DNA of 64,000 nucleotides from UBA6912 sp963792895 (GCA_963792895.1 CAWBYA010000007.1:434001-498000), one strand, 5' to 3'; positions 8,185 to 17,362 are shown, counted from the stretch's first letter. The notes: generated by a model from the sequence alone, not told the origin. Numbers and translations are program-made.

Positions 8185-8658
8185 ATGAGCGACCAAGTCG
8201 CCTACCGCTCGCAGGTGCGGGTTGAGCGAGTGAAAGGGCCCATGCGTCGCGCCTGGCTTCCCGGGAGAAGCGAGGCGGTGACATTCGGCGTGCACGGGGA
8301 GATCGCCGAGCACTACGGCGTCTCGCCTGACGACTACCCGCCGGACACGACCACGATCGACTACGTGATCGCCGCAGCCGCCGGCTGACTGACGGGCACC
8401 TTCGGGGGCGCGCTGGAGGCGCGTGGCATCACATCAAGCGGCGGAGCACTCGTCTCCTCGACGATCGGAGAAGTCGAGAAAGACGGAAAGGTGCTCGTCA
8501 TCAAGAGGATTCACGTCACGTACGAGCTTGCCGGCGTGACGAGTGATCAGCGAGAGACGGTCGAGCGGGTGCACGGCTTCCATGCGGAGCACTGTCCGGT
8601 TGCCCGCAGCATTGCGAGCGCTATCGACATCACGACGGAGGTTCGTTACGCCGAGTGA
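8185..8658 (+). CDS. OsmC-family peroxiredoxin-like protein, candidate selenoprotein (in-frame UGA, Sec68)
   Basis: 157 residues when the TGA at 8386-8388 is read as selenocysteine. ATG 8185 has GGAGG 7 nt upstream. The text before the TGA is TTTIDYVIAAAAG and after it LTGTFGGALEARGI, so UGA stands exactly at the peroxidatic cysteine of OsmC proteins. The resolving cysteine is intact (HAEHCPVARSI, C137). The paralogue at 10261-10665 has Cys at the aligned position (VASLGSC, C51). The frame stays open for 89 more codons and ends at TGA 8656, overlapping the next start as GTGA. OsmC enzymes reduce organic hydroperoxides. OsmC-like selenoproteins have been reported from metagenomes. A nonsense change or base error is the alternative. 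Confidence 0.75.
8386..8424 (+). promoter_or_regulatory. Candidate bacterial SECIS: UGA plus downstream hairpin
   Basis: The UGA (8386-8388) is followed 20 nt later by a perfect 5-bp GC stem, CGCGC (8409-8413) and GCGCG (8419-8423), extendable by one G-U pair. It closes the loop UGGAG. The loop begins 25 nt after the UGA and has G at its second position, within the limits usually accepted for bacterial SECIS elements. The stem is short, so this is supportive rather than decisive. Confidence 0.5.
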
Positions 8659-9167
8659 GTGAGGTCGTGGTTGCTGAAGCAGACCAAGCCGACGCTGCGG
8701 CGATCGGTGCGTTCATGCTCGCTGCGTGGAAGGCCGCAGGACCGGGCGCCCCCGGCTACAGCGGTGCCACCGACACGGTGATGGCCGAGGTCACGCAGGA
8801 GGAAGCGGTGCGGGAGCGCATCGCACCCCCTGAGCGGCGGATGTTTGCAGCCCGCATCGGCGGGACGATCGTGGGATTCGCCGCAACGAGGCAGATCGAC
8901 GGAAGCGACGTTGAGCTTGCGGGCATCATCGTGGCGCCGCACCTGGTCGGCCAGAGTATCGGCAGGCGCCTTCTCGGTGCTGCGGTGACCGCGGCGACGG
9001 CTGACGGCCGTCGACGGATGATCGTGCACACGGAGACGGACAACGAGCGCGCTCTCGGCTTCTATGCAGCGCACGGCTTCATCAGGACCCAGCACCTGGT
9101 CGAGACCGTCGCCATGACCGATGTCGCCGTGTGGGAGCTGGCGAGGGACCTGATCGAGCAACGCTGA
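8655..9167 (+). CDS. GNAT-family N-acetyltransferase
   Basis: 170 residues. Residues 60-110 hold the GNAT core: RMFAARIGGTIVGFAATRQI, then VELAGIIVAPHLVGQSIGRR with the acetyl-CoA pyrophosphate loop (VGQSIGRRLL, a Q/RxxGxG/A variant), and NERALGFYAAHGFIRTQ at the end. The GTG start overlaps the OsmC stop in GTGA, so this gene is translationally coupled to the candidate selenoprotein; that coupling only makes sense if ribosomes read through the upstream UGA. Acceptor unknown. Confidence 0.85.
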   Translation: MSEVVVAEADQADAAAIGAFMLAAWKAAGPGAPGYSGATDTVMAEVTQEEAVRERIAPPERRMFAARIGGTIVGFAATRQIDGSDVELAGIIVAPHLVGQSIGRRLLGAAVTAATADGRRRMIVHTETDNERALGFYAAHGFIRTQHLVETVAMTDVAVWELARDLIEQR

Positions 9168-9198
9168 GGCAGCACACAGGGGTGCCTCAGCCCCACGT

Positions 9199-10185
9199 TC
9201 ACCAGCGCTGGTGAACGTGCGGTTTGGCGTATTCGGCGTAGATCTCGTTGATACGACGCCGGGCCGCCTCCGGCAGCGGCGCCATCTCGGAGGCGGCGGC
9301 GTTGTCGGCCACCTGGGCCGGGCTCTTGCCGCCCGGGATGACCACTGAGACCGCGTCGTGGTCGAGGACCCAGCGCAGCGCGAGCTGAGCCATCGTTGCC
9401 CCGTCCGGAACGAGAGAACGGAGCTGTTCGACCGCTGCCAGCCCGGCTTCGAACGGCATCCCTGCGAACGTCTCCCCGACGTCGAAGGCCTCGCCGTGAC
9501 GGTTGTAACTGCGGTGATCGTCCGCGCTGAAGCGGGTTGCCGCCGACATCTTGCCGGTCAGGAGGCCGCTCGCCAGTGGAACGCGGACGATGATGCCGAC
9601 ATCTCTGGCCAGCGCCTGCTCGAAGAACAGACCGGCCGGGCGTTGGCGCAGGATGTTGAAGATGATCTGCACGGACGCCAACCCGGAATACTCGATCGCC
9701 TTGAGCGCCTCTTCTACCTTCTCAACACTGACGCCGTAGCTGCGCAGCTTGCCTCGTTCGGTCATGTCGTCGAGGGCGGCGAAGATCTCGGGTTCGTAGT
9801 AGACGTCCGTCGGCGGGCAGTGGAGTTGGAGGAGGTCGAGGCGTTCGACCTCGAGGTTGCGCAGGCTGCGGTCGATGAAGGCTTCGATGTTGGCGGGGGT
9901 GTAGCCGGAGGCAATGTGGGGATCGAGCCGCCGCCCGGCCTTCGTGGCCACCCAGAAGGGATCGCTGGGCCGCTCGCTTCGCAGCCGCGCGAGGAGTCGC
10001 TCGCTGCGACCGTCCCCGTAGACGTCTGCGGTGTCGAAGAAGGTGATTCCCCGATCGAGCGCCTCGTGCAGTGTTGCCATGGCGTCGGTGTCGCTCACCT
10101 CGCCCCAGTCGGCACCGATGGCCCACGCACCGAAACCGATCTCCGATACTTCGTAGCCGGTCGTGCCAAGCGTTCGATGGTGCAT
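9199..10185 (-). CDS. Aldo/keto reductase
   Basis: 328 residues, the full length of the family. The TIM-barrel start MHHRTLGTTGYEVSEIGFGA is typical of the AKR11/12-like group. The tetrad is visible as FFDTADVYGDGRSE (Asp and Tyr), VATKAGR (Lys) and LLQLHCPP (His). The NADPH-binding C-terminal part reads ALRWVLDHDAVSVVIPGGKS. It should reduce aldehydes or ketones with NADPH in the cytoplasm; the substrate cannot be told. It is convergent with the acetyltransferase gene, 31 nt apart. Confidence 0.88.
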   Translation of the reverse strand: MHHRTLGTTGYEVSEIGFGAWAIGADWGEVSDTDAMATLHEALDRGITFFDTADVYGDGRSERLLARLRSERPSDPFWVATKAGRRLDPHIASGYTPANIEAFIDRSLRNLEVERLDLLQLHCPPTDVYYEPEIFAALDDMTERGKLRSYGVSVEKVEEALKAIEYSGLASVQIIFNILRQRPAGLFFEQALARDVGIIVRVPLASGLLTGKMSAATRFSADDHRSYNRHGEAFDVGETFAGMPFEAGLAAVEQLRSLVPDGATMAQLALRWVLDHDAVSVVIPGGKSPAQVADNAAASEMAPLPEAARRRINEIYAEYAKPHVHQRW

Positions 10186-10260
10186 GTGACGTCCTCCTCA
10201 GCCTCGCCATGCGTCACTCTGCCCGACTGCGCCTCACAACATCCAATCGAGTACGCGGTG

Positions 10261-10665
10261 TCAGCCCTCCGCGCCCTCGACCACGAAGTCGATCGACCCG
10301 ATGGTCTCGATGGCCTCTCCGATGGGGCAGTGCTCTGCGGCGCCGAGCAGGGCGCCACGACGCAGCGACACGTCGGCGTCCGGCACATCGATCATCACCC
10401 GCAACGTACCGAGCTTGCCGGGGGCGCTGCGCTGGTTGTATTCGACGCCGACGTGCATCCCCCGCACGTCGAGCCCCGTTCGTTTGCAGTGGAAGAGCAC
10501 GAATGAGGCAACGCACGACCCCAGCGAGGCAACGAAGAGGTCGGTTGGGCTCGGCTGGGCGCCGGTGCCGCCCATCGTCGCCGGCAGGTCGGAGCGCACC
10601 AGGTGGTCGCCGACGGTCGTCTCGAAGCCTCGCTCGGCGAAGTAGCGGGCGATGGCTACCGGCAT
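10261..10665 (-). CDS. OsmC-family protein (cysteine form)
   Basis: 134 residues. Both redox cysteines are present: C51 in PSPTDLFVASLGSC and C113 in AAEHCPIGEAI. An N-terminal strand set (ARYFAERGFETTVGDHLVRS) completes the short OsmC fold. ATG 10665 is preceded by GAGGAGG. It likely detoxifies organic hydroperoxides with a dithiol partner. Its aligned cysteine gives an internal control for the UGA of the OsmC gene at 8185-8658. Confidence 0.87.
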   Translation of the reverse strand: MPVAIARYFAERGFETTVGDHLVRSDLPATMGGTGAQPSPTDLFVASLGSCVASFVLFHCKRTGLDVRGMHVGVEYNQRSAPGKLGTLRVMIDVPDADVSLRRGALLGAAEHCPIGEAIETIGSIDFVVEGAEG

Positions 10666-10827
10666 CGGCCCCTCCTCAGTTGAACCGTCGCACCGCCCCG
10701 GTCGCACCGCACGGCGGGCGCCGCGCCTGCACCGCTGTCGCATCATCGTCGCGGGGCGGACCGGCGGTGAAGTGCCGAACTGCCTCGCGCCGCACGTCGT
10801 TTGGAGCGAGCGGTGCCGCTTTGCCGC

Positions 10828-11430
10828 ATGACACTGATGGACCGCAACCGCATCATCATCAACCAGAGGGCCAAGCTCATCGAGGTGGTCAGCGAGTATC
10901 GCATTCGGGACGAGGACGGCAATGACATCGGCGTGATACGCCAGGAGGGGCAATCGGCGCTGAAGAAGCTCGCACGCATCGTGTCGAGCCTCGACCAGTT
11001 CATGACGCACGAGTTGAGCGTGTACGACGCCGGCGGCTCGAAGCTACTCGGTGTGGTCAGGCCGAGGAAGATCGTGAAGTCGACGGTGCTCGTCACCGAC
11101 GGTCTCGGGTCGCCCGTCGGCGAGATACGGCAGCAGAACATGGTGGGCAAGATCCGGTTTGGTCTTCACGACGCCGCCGGGACGAAGGTCGGAGAGATCC
11201 GAGCCGAGAACTGGCGAGCCTGGGAATTTGCGATCGTGGACTCCTCCGAGCGCGAGGTGGCTCGGATCACCAAGACGTGGGAAGGACTCGGCAAGACGCT
11301 GTTCACTACGGCAGACGACTACGTACTCGAGGTGACGGCCGATATCGCGGGATCGCTGCGGTCGCTCGTTTTCGCATCCGCGGTATCCGTCGATCTCGCC
11401 CTGAAGCAGGATTCGCGCGGCCTGGGTTGA
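10828..11430 (+). CDS. LURP-one-related / Tubby-like beta-barrel protein
   Basis: 200 residues of repeating beta strands: NRIIINQRAKLIEVVSEYRI, DEDGNDIGVIRQEG, KLLGVVRPRK, SPVGEIRQQN, TKVGEIRAENWRAWEF and REVARITKTWEGLGKTLF. This alternation of a short strand with 'D..G..VG.I' turns is the LOR/phospholipid-scramblase-like barrel (DUF567/LURP-one). Bacterial members have no settled function. Start uncertain: Met codons at 10828 and 10837 have no clear ribosome site, and the frame extends to 10801. Confidence 0.7.
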   Translation: MTLMDRNRIIINQRAKLIEVVSEYRIRDEDGNDIGVIRQEGQSALKKLARIVSSLDQFMTHELSVYDAGGSKLLGVVRPRKIVKSTVLVTDGLGSPVGEIRQQNMVGKIRFGLHDAAGTKVGEIRAENWRAWEFAIVDSSEREVARITKTWEGLGKTLFTTADDYVLEVTADIAGSLRSLVFASAVSVDLALKQDSRGLG

Positions 11431-11446
11431 GCGACCCGGCCGGGCC

Positions 11447-11452
11447 TACCCT
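11447..11452 (+). promoter_or_regulatory. Leaderless -10 box (TACCCT) for hrpB
   Basis: TACCCT is followed by 8 nt and then ATG at 11461, with no purine-rich ribosome site between. The same TACCCTCCGGC context precedes the SDR gene at 39346. Confidence 0.5.
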
Positions 11453-11460
11453 CCGGCGCA

Positions 11461-13941
11461 ATGAGCGGCCCGCACCTCAACGACACCGGTCTTCCGGTCG
11501 AAGCCGTTGTCCCGGCGGTCCGGGTGGCGCTCGCCGAGCATCGCCATGCGGTGCTGACTGCGCCGCCGGGCTCCGGCAAGACGACGGTGGTGCCGCTCCG
11601 ACTGATGGGTGAACCGTGGCTCCGGGATCGCAAGATCGTCGTGCTGGAGCCGCGCCGCCTCGCCACCAGGGCTGCCGCCCGGCGGATGGCCCAGCTCCTC
11701 GGTGAACAGGTCGGCCTGACCGTGGGGTATGTGACGCGGACGGATCGTCGTACCGGTCCGGGGGTGCGCGTTGAGGTGGTCACCGAAGGGGTGCTGACCC
11801 GGCGGCTGCAGAGCGACCCCGGGCTCGTGGATACCGGGATGGTCGTGTTCGACGAGTTCCACGAGCGCAACCTCCAGACCGACCTGGGGCTCGCTCTTGC
11901 CCTCGATGCCCGTGGCATCCTGCGGCCCGATCTGCGGATCCTCGTCATGTCGGCCACGATCGACGCCGCCAAGGTCGCAGGTGTCGTCGGCGACGACGAG
12001 GCGCCCGCTCCGGTTGTCATGGCTGAGGCGCGAGCTCACCCGGTCGAGGTGCGGTGGGCGCCACCGTTGCGCAACGCACGCATCGAACCGCATGCCGCCG
12101 CGGTCATTCGCACGGTCCTGAGCACCGAGCCGGGCGACCTGCTCGTGTTTCTACCGGGCATGGGCGAGATGCGGCGGATCGAACGACTCCTCGCTGAGGA
12201 CGGCGTAGATGCCGACGTCCACCTCCTCCACGGCAGCCTTCCGCTCGAGGAGCAAGACGCAGCCATCGCTCCCTCGGATCCCGGCACGCGCAAGGTGGTG
12301 CTCTCCACCGACATCGCTGAGACGTCGATCACCGTCGAGGGCGTGCGCATCGTCATCGACTCAGGGCTGGCGAGGGCGCCGCGCTTCGATGCCCGGACCG
12401 GGATGACCCGGCTGCGTGTTGTGTCGATCTCGAAGGCATCAGCCGACCAGCGAGCCGGCCGCGCCGGTCGCACTGAGCCGGGCATCGCCTACCGGCTCTG
12501 GTCGAAGCTCGAGCAAGGTGGGAGGGTCGCGCACATCGTCCCCGAGATCACCCAGGTCGATCTCGCCGGGCTCGCGCTGGAGTTGGCGGCGTGGGGTGCG
12601 GCGAGTCCCGCCCATCTCCGATTCCTGGACCCGCCACCGGCGCGAGCCTTCGAGGAGGGTCGCAAGCTGCTGGCTGCGCTCGGCGCGCTCGACGGCGGTG
12701 GCCGCCTCACCGAGGTCGGCCGGGCGATGGCGAACCTGCCCCTCCATCCGCGGCTCGCCCACATGGTGGCGACGGCGGCAGCCGCGGACGCCACGCTGGC
12801 GTGCATCGTGGCGGCAGTCATCGATGATCGCGACATCCTGCGTGGCCGCCCGGACGAGGTGCCGGTCGACCTCGCCGCCCGCGTTGCGATCGTGGCCGGG
12901 GAGCGGACGCACCCGCGCGCTGATCGAGGTGCCATCGACCGGGTTCGCCGCAACGCACGCGACCTCGCCGACCGCGCCCGAGTCGAGTGGGGGTCCGTCG
13001 AGCCGTCACACTCGGGCCGGGTCGCGGCGAGTGCGTACCCGGACAGGCTCGCCATCCGTCGCGGCAGCCCCGGCCGTTTCCAGCTTCGGACGGGCACCAC
13101 GGCGTGGTGTGCGGCGCAGGACCCGCTGGCAGTGGAGCAGTTCCTGGTCGTGTGCGACATCGACGGCAAGCGGAAGGACGCCAGGATCCGACTGGCCGCC
13201 GCACTCACTCCCGATGAGGTCGCTGATCGCTTTGCCTCCGAGGTGGACGAGCGTCGCCGGCTCGAGTGGGAAGGCGACCGCCTGGTCGAGCGGATCGAGC
13301 GGCGGCTCGGCGGGTTCGCCCTGGATCGCCGGGAGCGCCGCCCGGACCCAGGGCCGGACACGACGGCTGCGATCGTCGACCGAGTGCGGCACCGGGGGCT
13401 GGCTGCGCTGCCGTGGACTCCGGCCGTGTCGCAGCTGAGTGAACGCGTGACGTATCTCCATCGCCACCTCGGAGACCCCTGGCCCGACTGGTCGCCCGAG
13501 GCGCTCGAGGCGTCGCTCGATGTCTGGCTTGCGCCGCACGCGGCAGCAGCGACCGGCCTCGATGATCTCGCACGCCTGGATCTGCGCCGCATCCTGATGC
13601 GGTGGCTCGACCCGCGGCTCGCCGCCGACCTCGATGTGCTCGCCCCGGCCCGCATCACCGTGCCGAGCGGCCGGGCCATCACCGTCGACTACACCGGCGA
13701 CGTCCCGACGATGGCCGTCCGGGTTCAGGAGATGTTCGGCTCGACGGTCACGCCGAGTGTCGCAGGCGAGCCGGTGCGGCTCGAGCTGTTGTCGCCTGCG
13801 GGACGCCCGGTGCAGATCACGCAGGACCTCGCCGGCTTCTGGGAGGGGTCGTGGGCGGAGGTACGCAAGGAGATGGCGGGCCGCTACCCCAAACACGATT
13901 GGCCCGACGACCCGGCTGCCGCAAACCCCACATCCCGCTGA
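11461..13941 (+). CDS. hrpB: ATP-dependent RNA helicase HrpB
   Basis: 826 residues, full length for HrpB. The DEAH-box core is complete: Walker A TAPPGSGKTT (residues 33-42), motif Ia LEPRRLATRAAA, motif II DEFH (131-134), motif III MSAT, motif V STDIAETSITVEGV and motif VI QRAGRAGRTEPG. The ratchet domain reads RFLDPPPARAFEEG. The C-terminal HrpB-specific domain ends with AGRYPKHDWPDDPA, a well-known HrpB tail (the usual form is RYPKH.WP.DP). Cytoplasmic helicase with a likely role in mRNA processing or decay, as proposed in other bacteria. Probably transcribed leaderless. Confidence 0.95.
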   Translation: MSGPHLNDTGLPVEAVVPAVRVALAEHRHAVLTAPPGSGKTTVVPLRLMGEPWLRDRKIVVLEPRRLATRAAARRMAQLLGEQVGLTVGYVTRTDRRTGPGVRVEVVTEGVLTRRLQSDPGLVDTGMVVFDEFHERNLQTDLGLALALDARGILRPDLRILVMSATIDAAKVAGVVGDDEAPAPVVMAEARAHPVEVRWAPPLRNARIEPHAAAVIRTVLSTEPGDLLVFLPGMGEMRRIERLLAEDGVDADVHLLHGSLPLEEQDAAIAPSDPGTRKVVLSTDIAETSITVEGVRIVIDSGLARAPRFDARTGMTRLRVVSISKASADQRAGRAGRTEPGIAYRLWSKLEQGGRVAHIVPEITQVDLAGLALELAAWGAASPAHLRFLDPPPARAFEEGRKLLAALGALDGGGRLTEVGRAMANLPLHPRLAHMVATAAAADATLACIVAAVIDDRDILRGRPDEVPVDLAARVAIVAGERTHPRADRGAIDRVRRNARDLADRARVEWGSVEPSHSGRVAASAYPDRLAIRRGSPGRFQLRTGTTAWCAAQDPLAVEQFLVVCDIDGKRKDARIRLAAALTPDEVADRFASEVDERRRLEWEGDRLVERIERRLGGFALDRRERRPDPGPDTTAAIVDRVRHRGLAALPWTPAVSQLSERVTYLHRHLGDPWPDWSPEALEASLDVWLAPHAAAATGLDDLARLDLRRILMRWLDPRLAADLDVLAPARITVPSGRAITVDYTGDVPTMAVRVQEMFGSTVTPSVAGEPVRLELLSPAGRPVQITQDLAGFWEGSWAEVRKEMAGRYPKHDWPDDPAAANPTSR

Positions 13942-13987
13942 TCCCCGCCACCGAGGGGGATCGCTGAGCGGCGCAACGCGAAGGGGT

Positions 13988-14055
13988 GCGAGGCGAGACG
14001 TGCACGCCTCGCTTGGTGTGTCGTTGGCGCCTCAGACGAGCCCAAGGAGGGCTCG
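13988..14055. terminator. Two hairpins between convergent genes
   Basis: GCGAGGCG (13988-13995) pairs with CGCCTCGC (14005-14012), and CGAGCCC (14037-14043) with GGGCTCG (14049-14055). They lie in the 166-bp gap between hrpB and the convergent small gene at 14108. No U-tract follows, as usual in high-GC genomes. Likely bidirectional termination. Confidence 0.5.
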
Positions 14056-14107
14056 CCGGCTCCCCCGGTGGGGCAGGCACGCAACCTGGCCACGCGGTCG
14101 CGTGGCC

Positions 14108-14347
14108 TCAAGAGGCCCCGACGTGTTCCTTTGCGCAGATCCACTCGACGAACGAGGCAAGATCCCCCGATCCCTCGTGGGCGATGTACGAGAGCGCCCA
14201 CTCGAGGATCTCGTTGTCATCGAAGCCGCACTCGTACAGACGGGAGCGGGCCTCATTGGCGAGGATATGGGCGCCCTCGATCTGGGCGAGCCGGGGGTGC
14301 ACCTCCGGCACACCGGCGTCGTGGGGGTGCTCGGCGATCGGCTTCAT
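14108..14347 (-). CDS. Small acidic protein of unknown function
   Basis: 79 residues from ATG 14347, which has GAGGAAGGAG upstream. The text HPRLAQIEGAHILANEARSR followed by LYECGFDDNEILEWALSYIA and SFVEWICAKEH suggests a small all-helical soluble protein with two cysteines. The strong ribosome site and codon use support a real gene. I do not recognise a named family. Confidence 0.65.
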   Translation of the reverse strand: MKPIAEHPHDAGVPEVHPRLAQIEGAHILANEARSRLYECGFDDNEILEWALSYIAHEGSGDLASFVEWICAKEHVGAS

Positions 14348-14451
14348 CGCAGCTCCTTCCTCACTGCGGGTGCCCACACTGTCGGGGATAACCAGGTAGT
14401 TCGGTAGGGGCCGAAGGTCACCCGTTGCATCGTGTGCGCCGACAGGAGGCC

Positions 14452-15968
14452 TCAACCAAGAGCTGTGACGATGGCGTTCGCCAAGATGTCGTAGCCGATC
14501 GGGATCGGATGGATATCGGGCATGGCGTCGAGCATGTGCGTCGTCAGCGGTGCTGTTCCCTGCATCGGCGTGAAACCGTCGGCCACAACGATGTCGCGTT
14601 CGGTGGCGACTGAGACGGCGAGGGCGTTGAACTCCTCGGTTGCACGGTCCATCGCCGCCTCCAACTCGGTGCCGAACCCCAGGTTGAAGGGGTTGTACAT
14701 GGTGAGGAACACGACGGTGGCGTCTGGGGCTGCCTCGCTCACTGCGTCCAAGATCGTCCCCACATTGCCCGGATATGCGGCGAACGTGTCTTCGATCCGT
14801 TGCCGGCAGGCCGGATCGTCGAGCGAGCGGGCACAGTCACCGCTGCCGAGGTGACCGAGCAGGTTGTTCGCTCCGACGTCGATCGTCACGTAGCTGACGT
14901 CGTTGCCATCCATGAACGCGAGGGCGTCATCGAGCTGGCCACTGCGGATCATCGTGCCCGTCGTCTCGCCCGAGACGCCGAAATTGCGCAGGCCGTAGGT
15001 TGTCCCATCGCGCTCCTGAATGGCCTTGTGGAAGCGCGACACGTAGCCATCTCGAGGCTGTTCGACACCCACGTTGGCGGCGAGCGAGTCGCCGAGCGCA
15101 ACGTAGTACGGGCCGCTGTCCCCGCGGACGTTGCGTTGACGTCACCCGGGCCGACGGTCTCCGGCGGCGGCGTCACGACATCGACGGCAGAGGCGGTCTG
15201 CTCAGCGAAGCTCGAGAGGAAGGAATCCGAGGTGAGCAGCTGAGTACCCGCCTGGGTGCCGACGATCACGATGGTGTCCTGGGTGAAGTCGATGGATTGC
15301 ACGTCGGCGCGACGCTCGTCGAGAAGGGTGTCGAAGTCGGCGACCCTGGCGACGAGGTCCTCGATTGCTCCTTTGGCGAGGTCCGGCACCTGAAGCGCAC
15401 CGAGCCCAACGTCGACGACCTCGACCTTGACCCCGCCGTTCACGAGCTCGGCGGCAACGGCGCCGTCAGCCTGGGAGCCGCCACTCTTGAGTTCGGCCGT
15501 GAAGCGCAGCTCGCCCCCGTTGCCGTCGGTGCCCTGCACGACATCGAAGGTGACGTCGCTGATGGGGTTGTCGGTCTCGTCACGCAGCGCGTCCAGTGAG
15601 TAGGCCCGCAGCTCGTCTTCGGTCAGCTCGAGACGGAAGGCGGTGGCGTCGGATGCGTCGGCGATCTTGGCATCGGCAGCGGCGAGCGCAGCAGCGTCGG
15701 GCTCGGCAACCGGTCCATCGGTCGACCCCAGCGCAGACAACACGGTGAACGCGCCCCAACCGGCCACCGCCAGGCCTCCGACGAGGGCAACGAGCGTCAC
15801 CGTCAGCAACCGCTTCTGTGCACCGCTCGTGACGAACAGCCCGGCAATGCCCACCGCAACCAGCACCCCGGCCACGACATATCCTGGAAGGTCTCCGAGC
15901 AGCAGGGCGGTAGCGGCGCCCGCAACGACTGCGGCGAGCACGCCGAGAATCAACAGTGTGGCCTTCAT
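14452..15968 (-). CDS. Membrane-anchored SGNH/GDSL hydrolase, frameshifted near 15,125
   Basis: Two frames make one likely protein. The upstream frame (from ATG 15968) gives three hydrophobic helices in the first 80 residues, then a soluble domain (AFRLELTEDELRAYSLDALR ... VEVVDVGLGALQVPDLAKGA) and a proline-rich linker (VVTPPPETVGPGD). The downstream frame gives YYVALGDSLAANVGVE (GDSL serine), NFGVSGETTG, DVGANNLLGHLG (the GxND-like block) and DIHPIPIGYDILA (catalytic Asp-His). The downstream frame has no start of its own before the GDSL motif, so an indel about 15,110-15,140 must separate the halves. An extracellular lipase/esterase is likely; the substrate is unknown. Confidence 0.65.
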
Positions 15969-16076
15969 CGAGAACCCCCTTCTGGTCCTGGCCTCTCACC
16001 AAGGGTATGCGCCCGGCCCGTCGGGTGGAGGGGTCGATGGTCCTTGAAAGCGCGGGGCGCAGACGGTGTGCACCTC

Positions 16077-16808
16077 TCATGGCGCTTGATCACGGTGCGG
16101 GATGTGAATCCAGCCCTCGCGCCGGGCAGCTTCGCCAAGCGCCGGTGGAGGCCAGGTGGTCCGCCCGAGCACGACCTCGCGAGCGACGATTGCAGCAACG
16201 AGCGCATCGAAAGCATGGTCGACAGATGCGACGAACGTGTGTTGGCCACGGGTCAGCGACACGTCGAAGTGCTCGACGACCCTCGTGGCGAGCGCAGCGA
16301 GGAGCCGTCTCGACTCGGGCGTCCTTCGCTTGTAGCCGGTGGGCTGCAGACCCCAAGCGGCCAGCGCTCCCGCCGGATAGACCTCGACGAGCCTGCCGGC
16401 ACCGGTGCGATCGACAGGATCGCCGGTGGCGGCGGCGATCAACACCTGGAGGCGAGCGCATCGCAAAGCAGTGATTCCGATGAGGTCCGTCGAGACACTC
16501 AGCGGGCGCCTGCCGGTTGCTCGCCACACCCACGTGTCTGTCTCCCGCAGCCGGTAGGGCGCCGTATCGGCGTTGGGAGTTGCAGCGGGATCGAGCGCGG
16601 CGTGCCCGGCGACGAAGTCGACGAAAGCCTCCGGGTAGCCAAAGGGGGCATCGATGCCGCATCGCTCACTCGATGCCGCCCCCGCCACGATGTCATCGTC
16701 GCTCGCGCCCACCTCGAGCGCAATGCATCGCGGCTCGTCGGCCCAATCCACGATGCAGAGACCCGTTTGGGCGGGCTGGGCAGCGAGATCGATCCCGGCG
16801 GTCTGCAT
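16077..16808 (-). CDS. DUF429 family protein (predicted RNase H-fold nuclease)
   Basis: 243 residues. The start AGIDLAAQPAQTGLCIVDW gives the first RNase H-like strand with its Asp. GIDAPFGYPEAFVDFV, then YRLRETDTWVW and PLSVSTDLIGI, and VEVYPAGALAAWGL plus SVDHAFDALVAAIVAR are the conserved DUF429 blocks with acidic residues in the active-site positions. Nuclease activity is predicted from fold only. Genes of this family occur singly, and no partner is obvious here. Confidence 0.8.
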   Translation of the reverse strand: MQTAGIDLAAQPAQTGLCIVDWADEPRCIALEVGASDDDIVAGAASSERCGIDAPFGYPEAFVDFVAGHAALDPAATPNADTAPYRLRETDTWVWRATGRRPLSVSTDLIGITALRCARLQVLIAAATGDPVDRTGAGRLVEVYPAGALAAWGLQPTGYKRRTPESRRLLAALATRVVEHFDVSLTRGQHTFVASVDHAFDALVAAIVAREVVLGRTTWPPPALGEAARREGWIHIPHRDQAP

Positions 16809-16923
16809 GGTGCATTGTGGGCCGGGGCAAGGCTTTCAGTCGCATCTGGCGCCGAATGGGGGACTTCTTGCCCGTTGGCCGGTGTCAGACCGACTCGTAC
16901 GATCCACTTCGAGGAGGGTGCAC

Positions 16924-17358
16924 ATGGACCCAACGCCGACGCTCATCCATTTCGACGTTCCCCACGGGGACGCCGAAGCCCATGCAGCCTTGATGCGACG
17001 CCTCGGCCACCCGGCAACGGTCTGCAACGGCCCCGGACACGATGGCATCTGCCCGATCCTCGAGGAAGGCGGACAGTGCCCGCTCATCGACGCAGCTCAC
17101 GGCGTCGTGTTCGAGTTCGACCTGGACGACGAGACCCATCGCAAGATCCTCGCCCGCTATATCGAGGTGATCGATCCCGAAGTCCCCGTTCGCGTGATCG
17201 TTGCCCCCGGTGTCTACGAGCGGCACAAAGAGATGCTGGCAGGGGTCGATGTCTGGACGCACGAGCCGACTGCCGGCGAACTGGACGCGTTCGCCGCGTT
17301 GGTGGAGGCGGCCGACGCTGCACGGGAGGCCGAGCCGGACGACGTGACCGGCCAATGA
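16924..17358 (+). CDS. Hypothetical protein with three clustered cysteines
   Basis: 144 residues from ATG 16924 behind GAGGAGGG. A conserved-looking block reads HPATVCNGPGHDGICPILEE then GGQCPLID, with three Cys in 18 residues plus His, possibly a metal site. The second half (FEFDLDDETHRKILARYIEV) has an alpha/beta look like a receiver or thioredoxin-like subdomain, ending in an acidic helix. Family not recognised; function unknown. Confidence 0.6.
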   Translation: MDPTPTLIHFDVPHGDAEAHAALMRRLGHPATVCNGPGHDGICPILEEGGQCPLIDAAHGVVFEFDLDDETHRKILARYIEVIDPEVPVRVIVAPGVYERHKEMLAGVDVWTHEPTAGELDAFAALVEAADAAREAEPDDVTGQ

Positions 17359-17362
17359 CCCG

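Noticed and set aside
8008..8388. A 126-codon protein ending at TGA 8388 instead of a 157-residue selenoprotein
   Set aside because: It would cut an OsmC domain in half at its catalytic position, while the frame beyond keeps family sequence and a coupled stop. I keep it as the alternative only if no Sec machinery exists.
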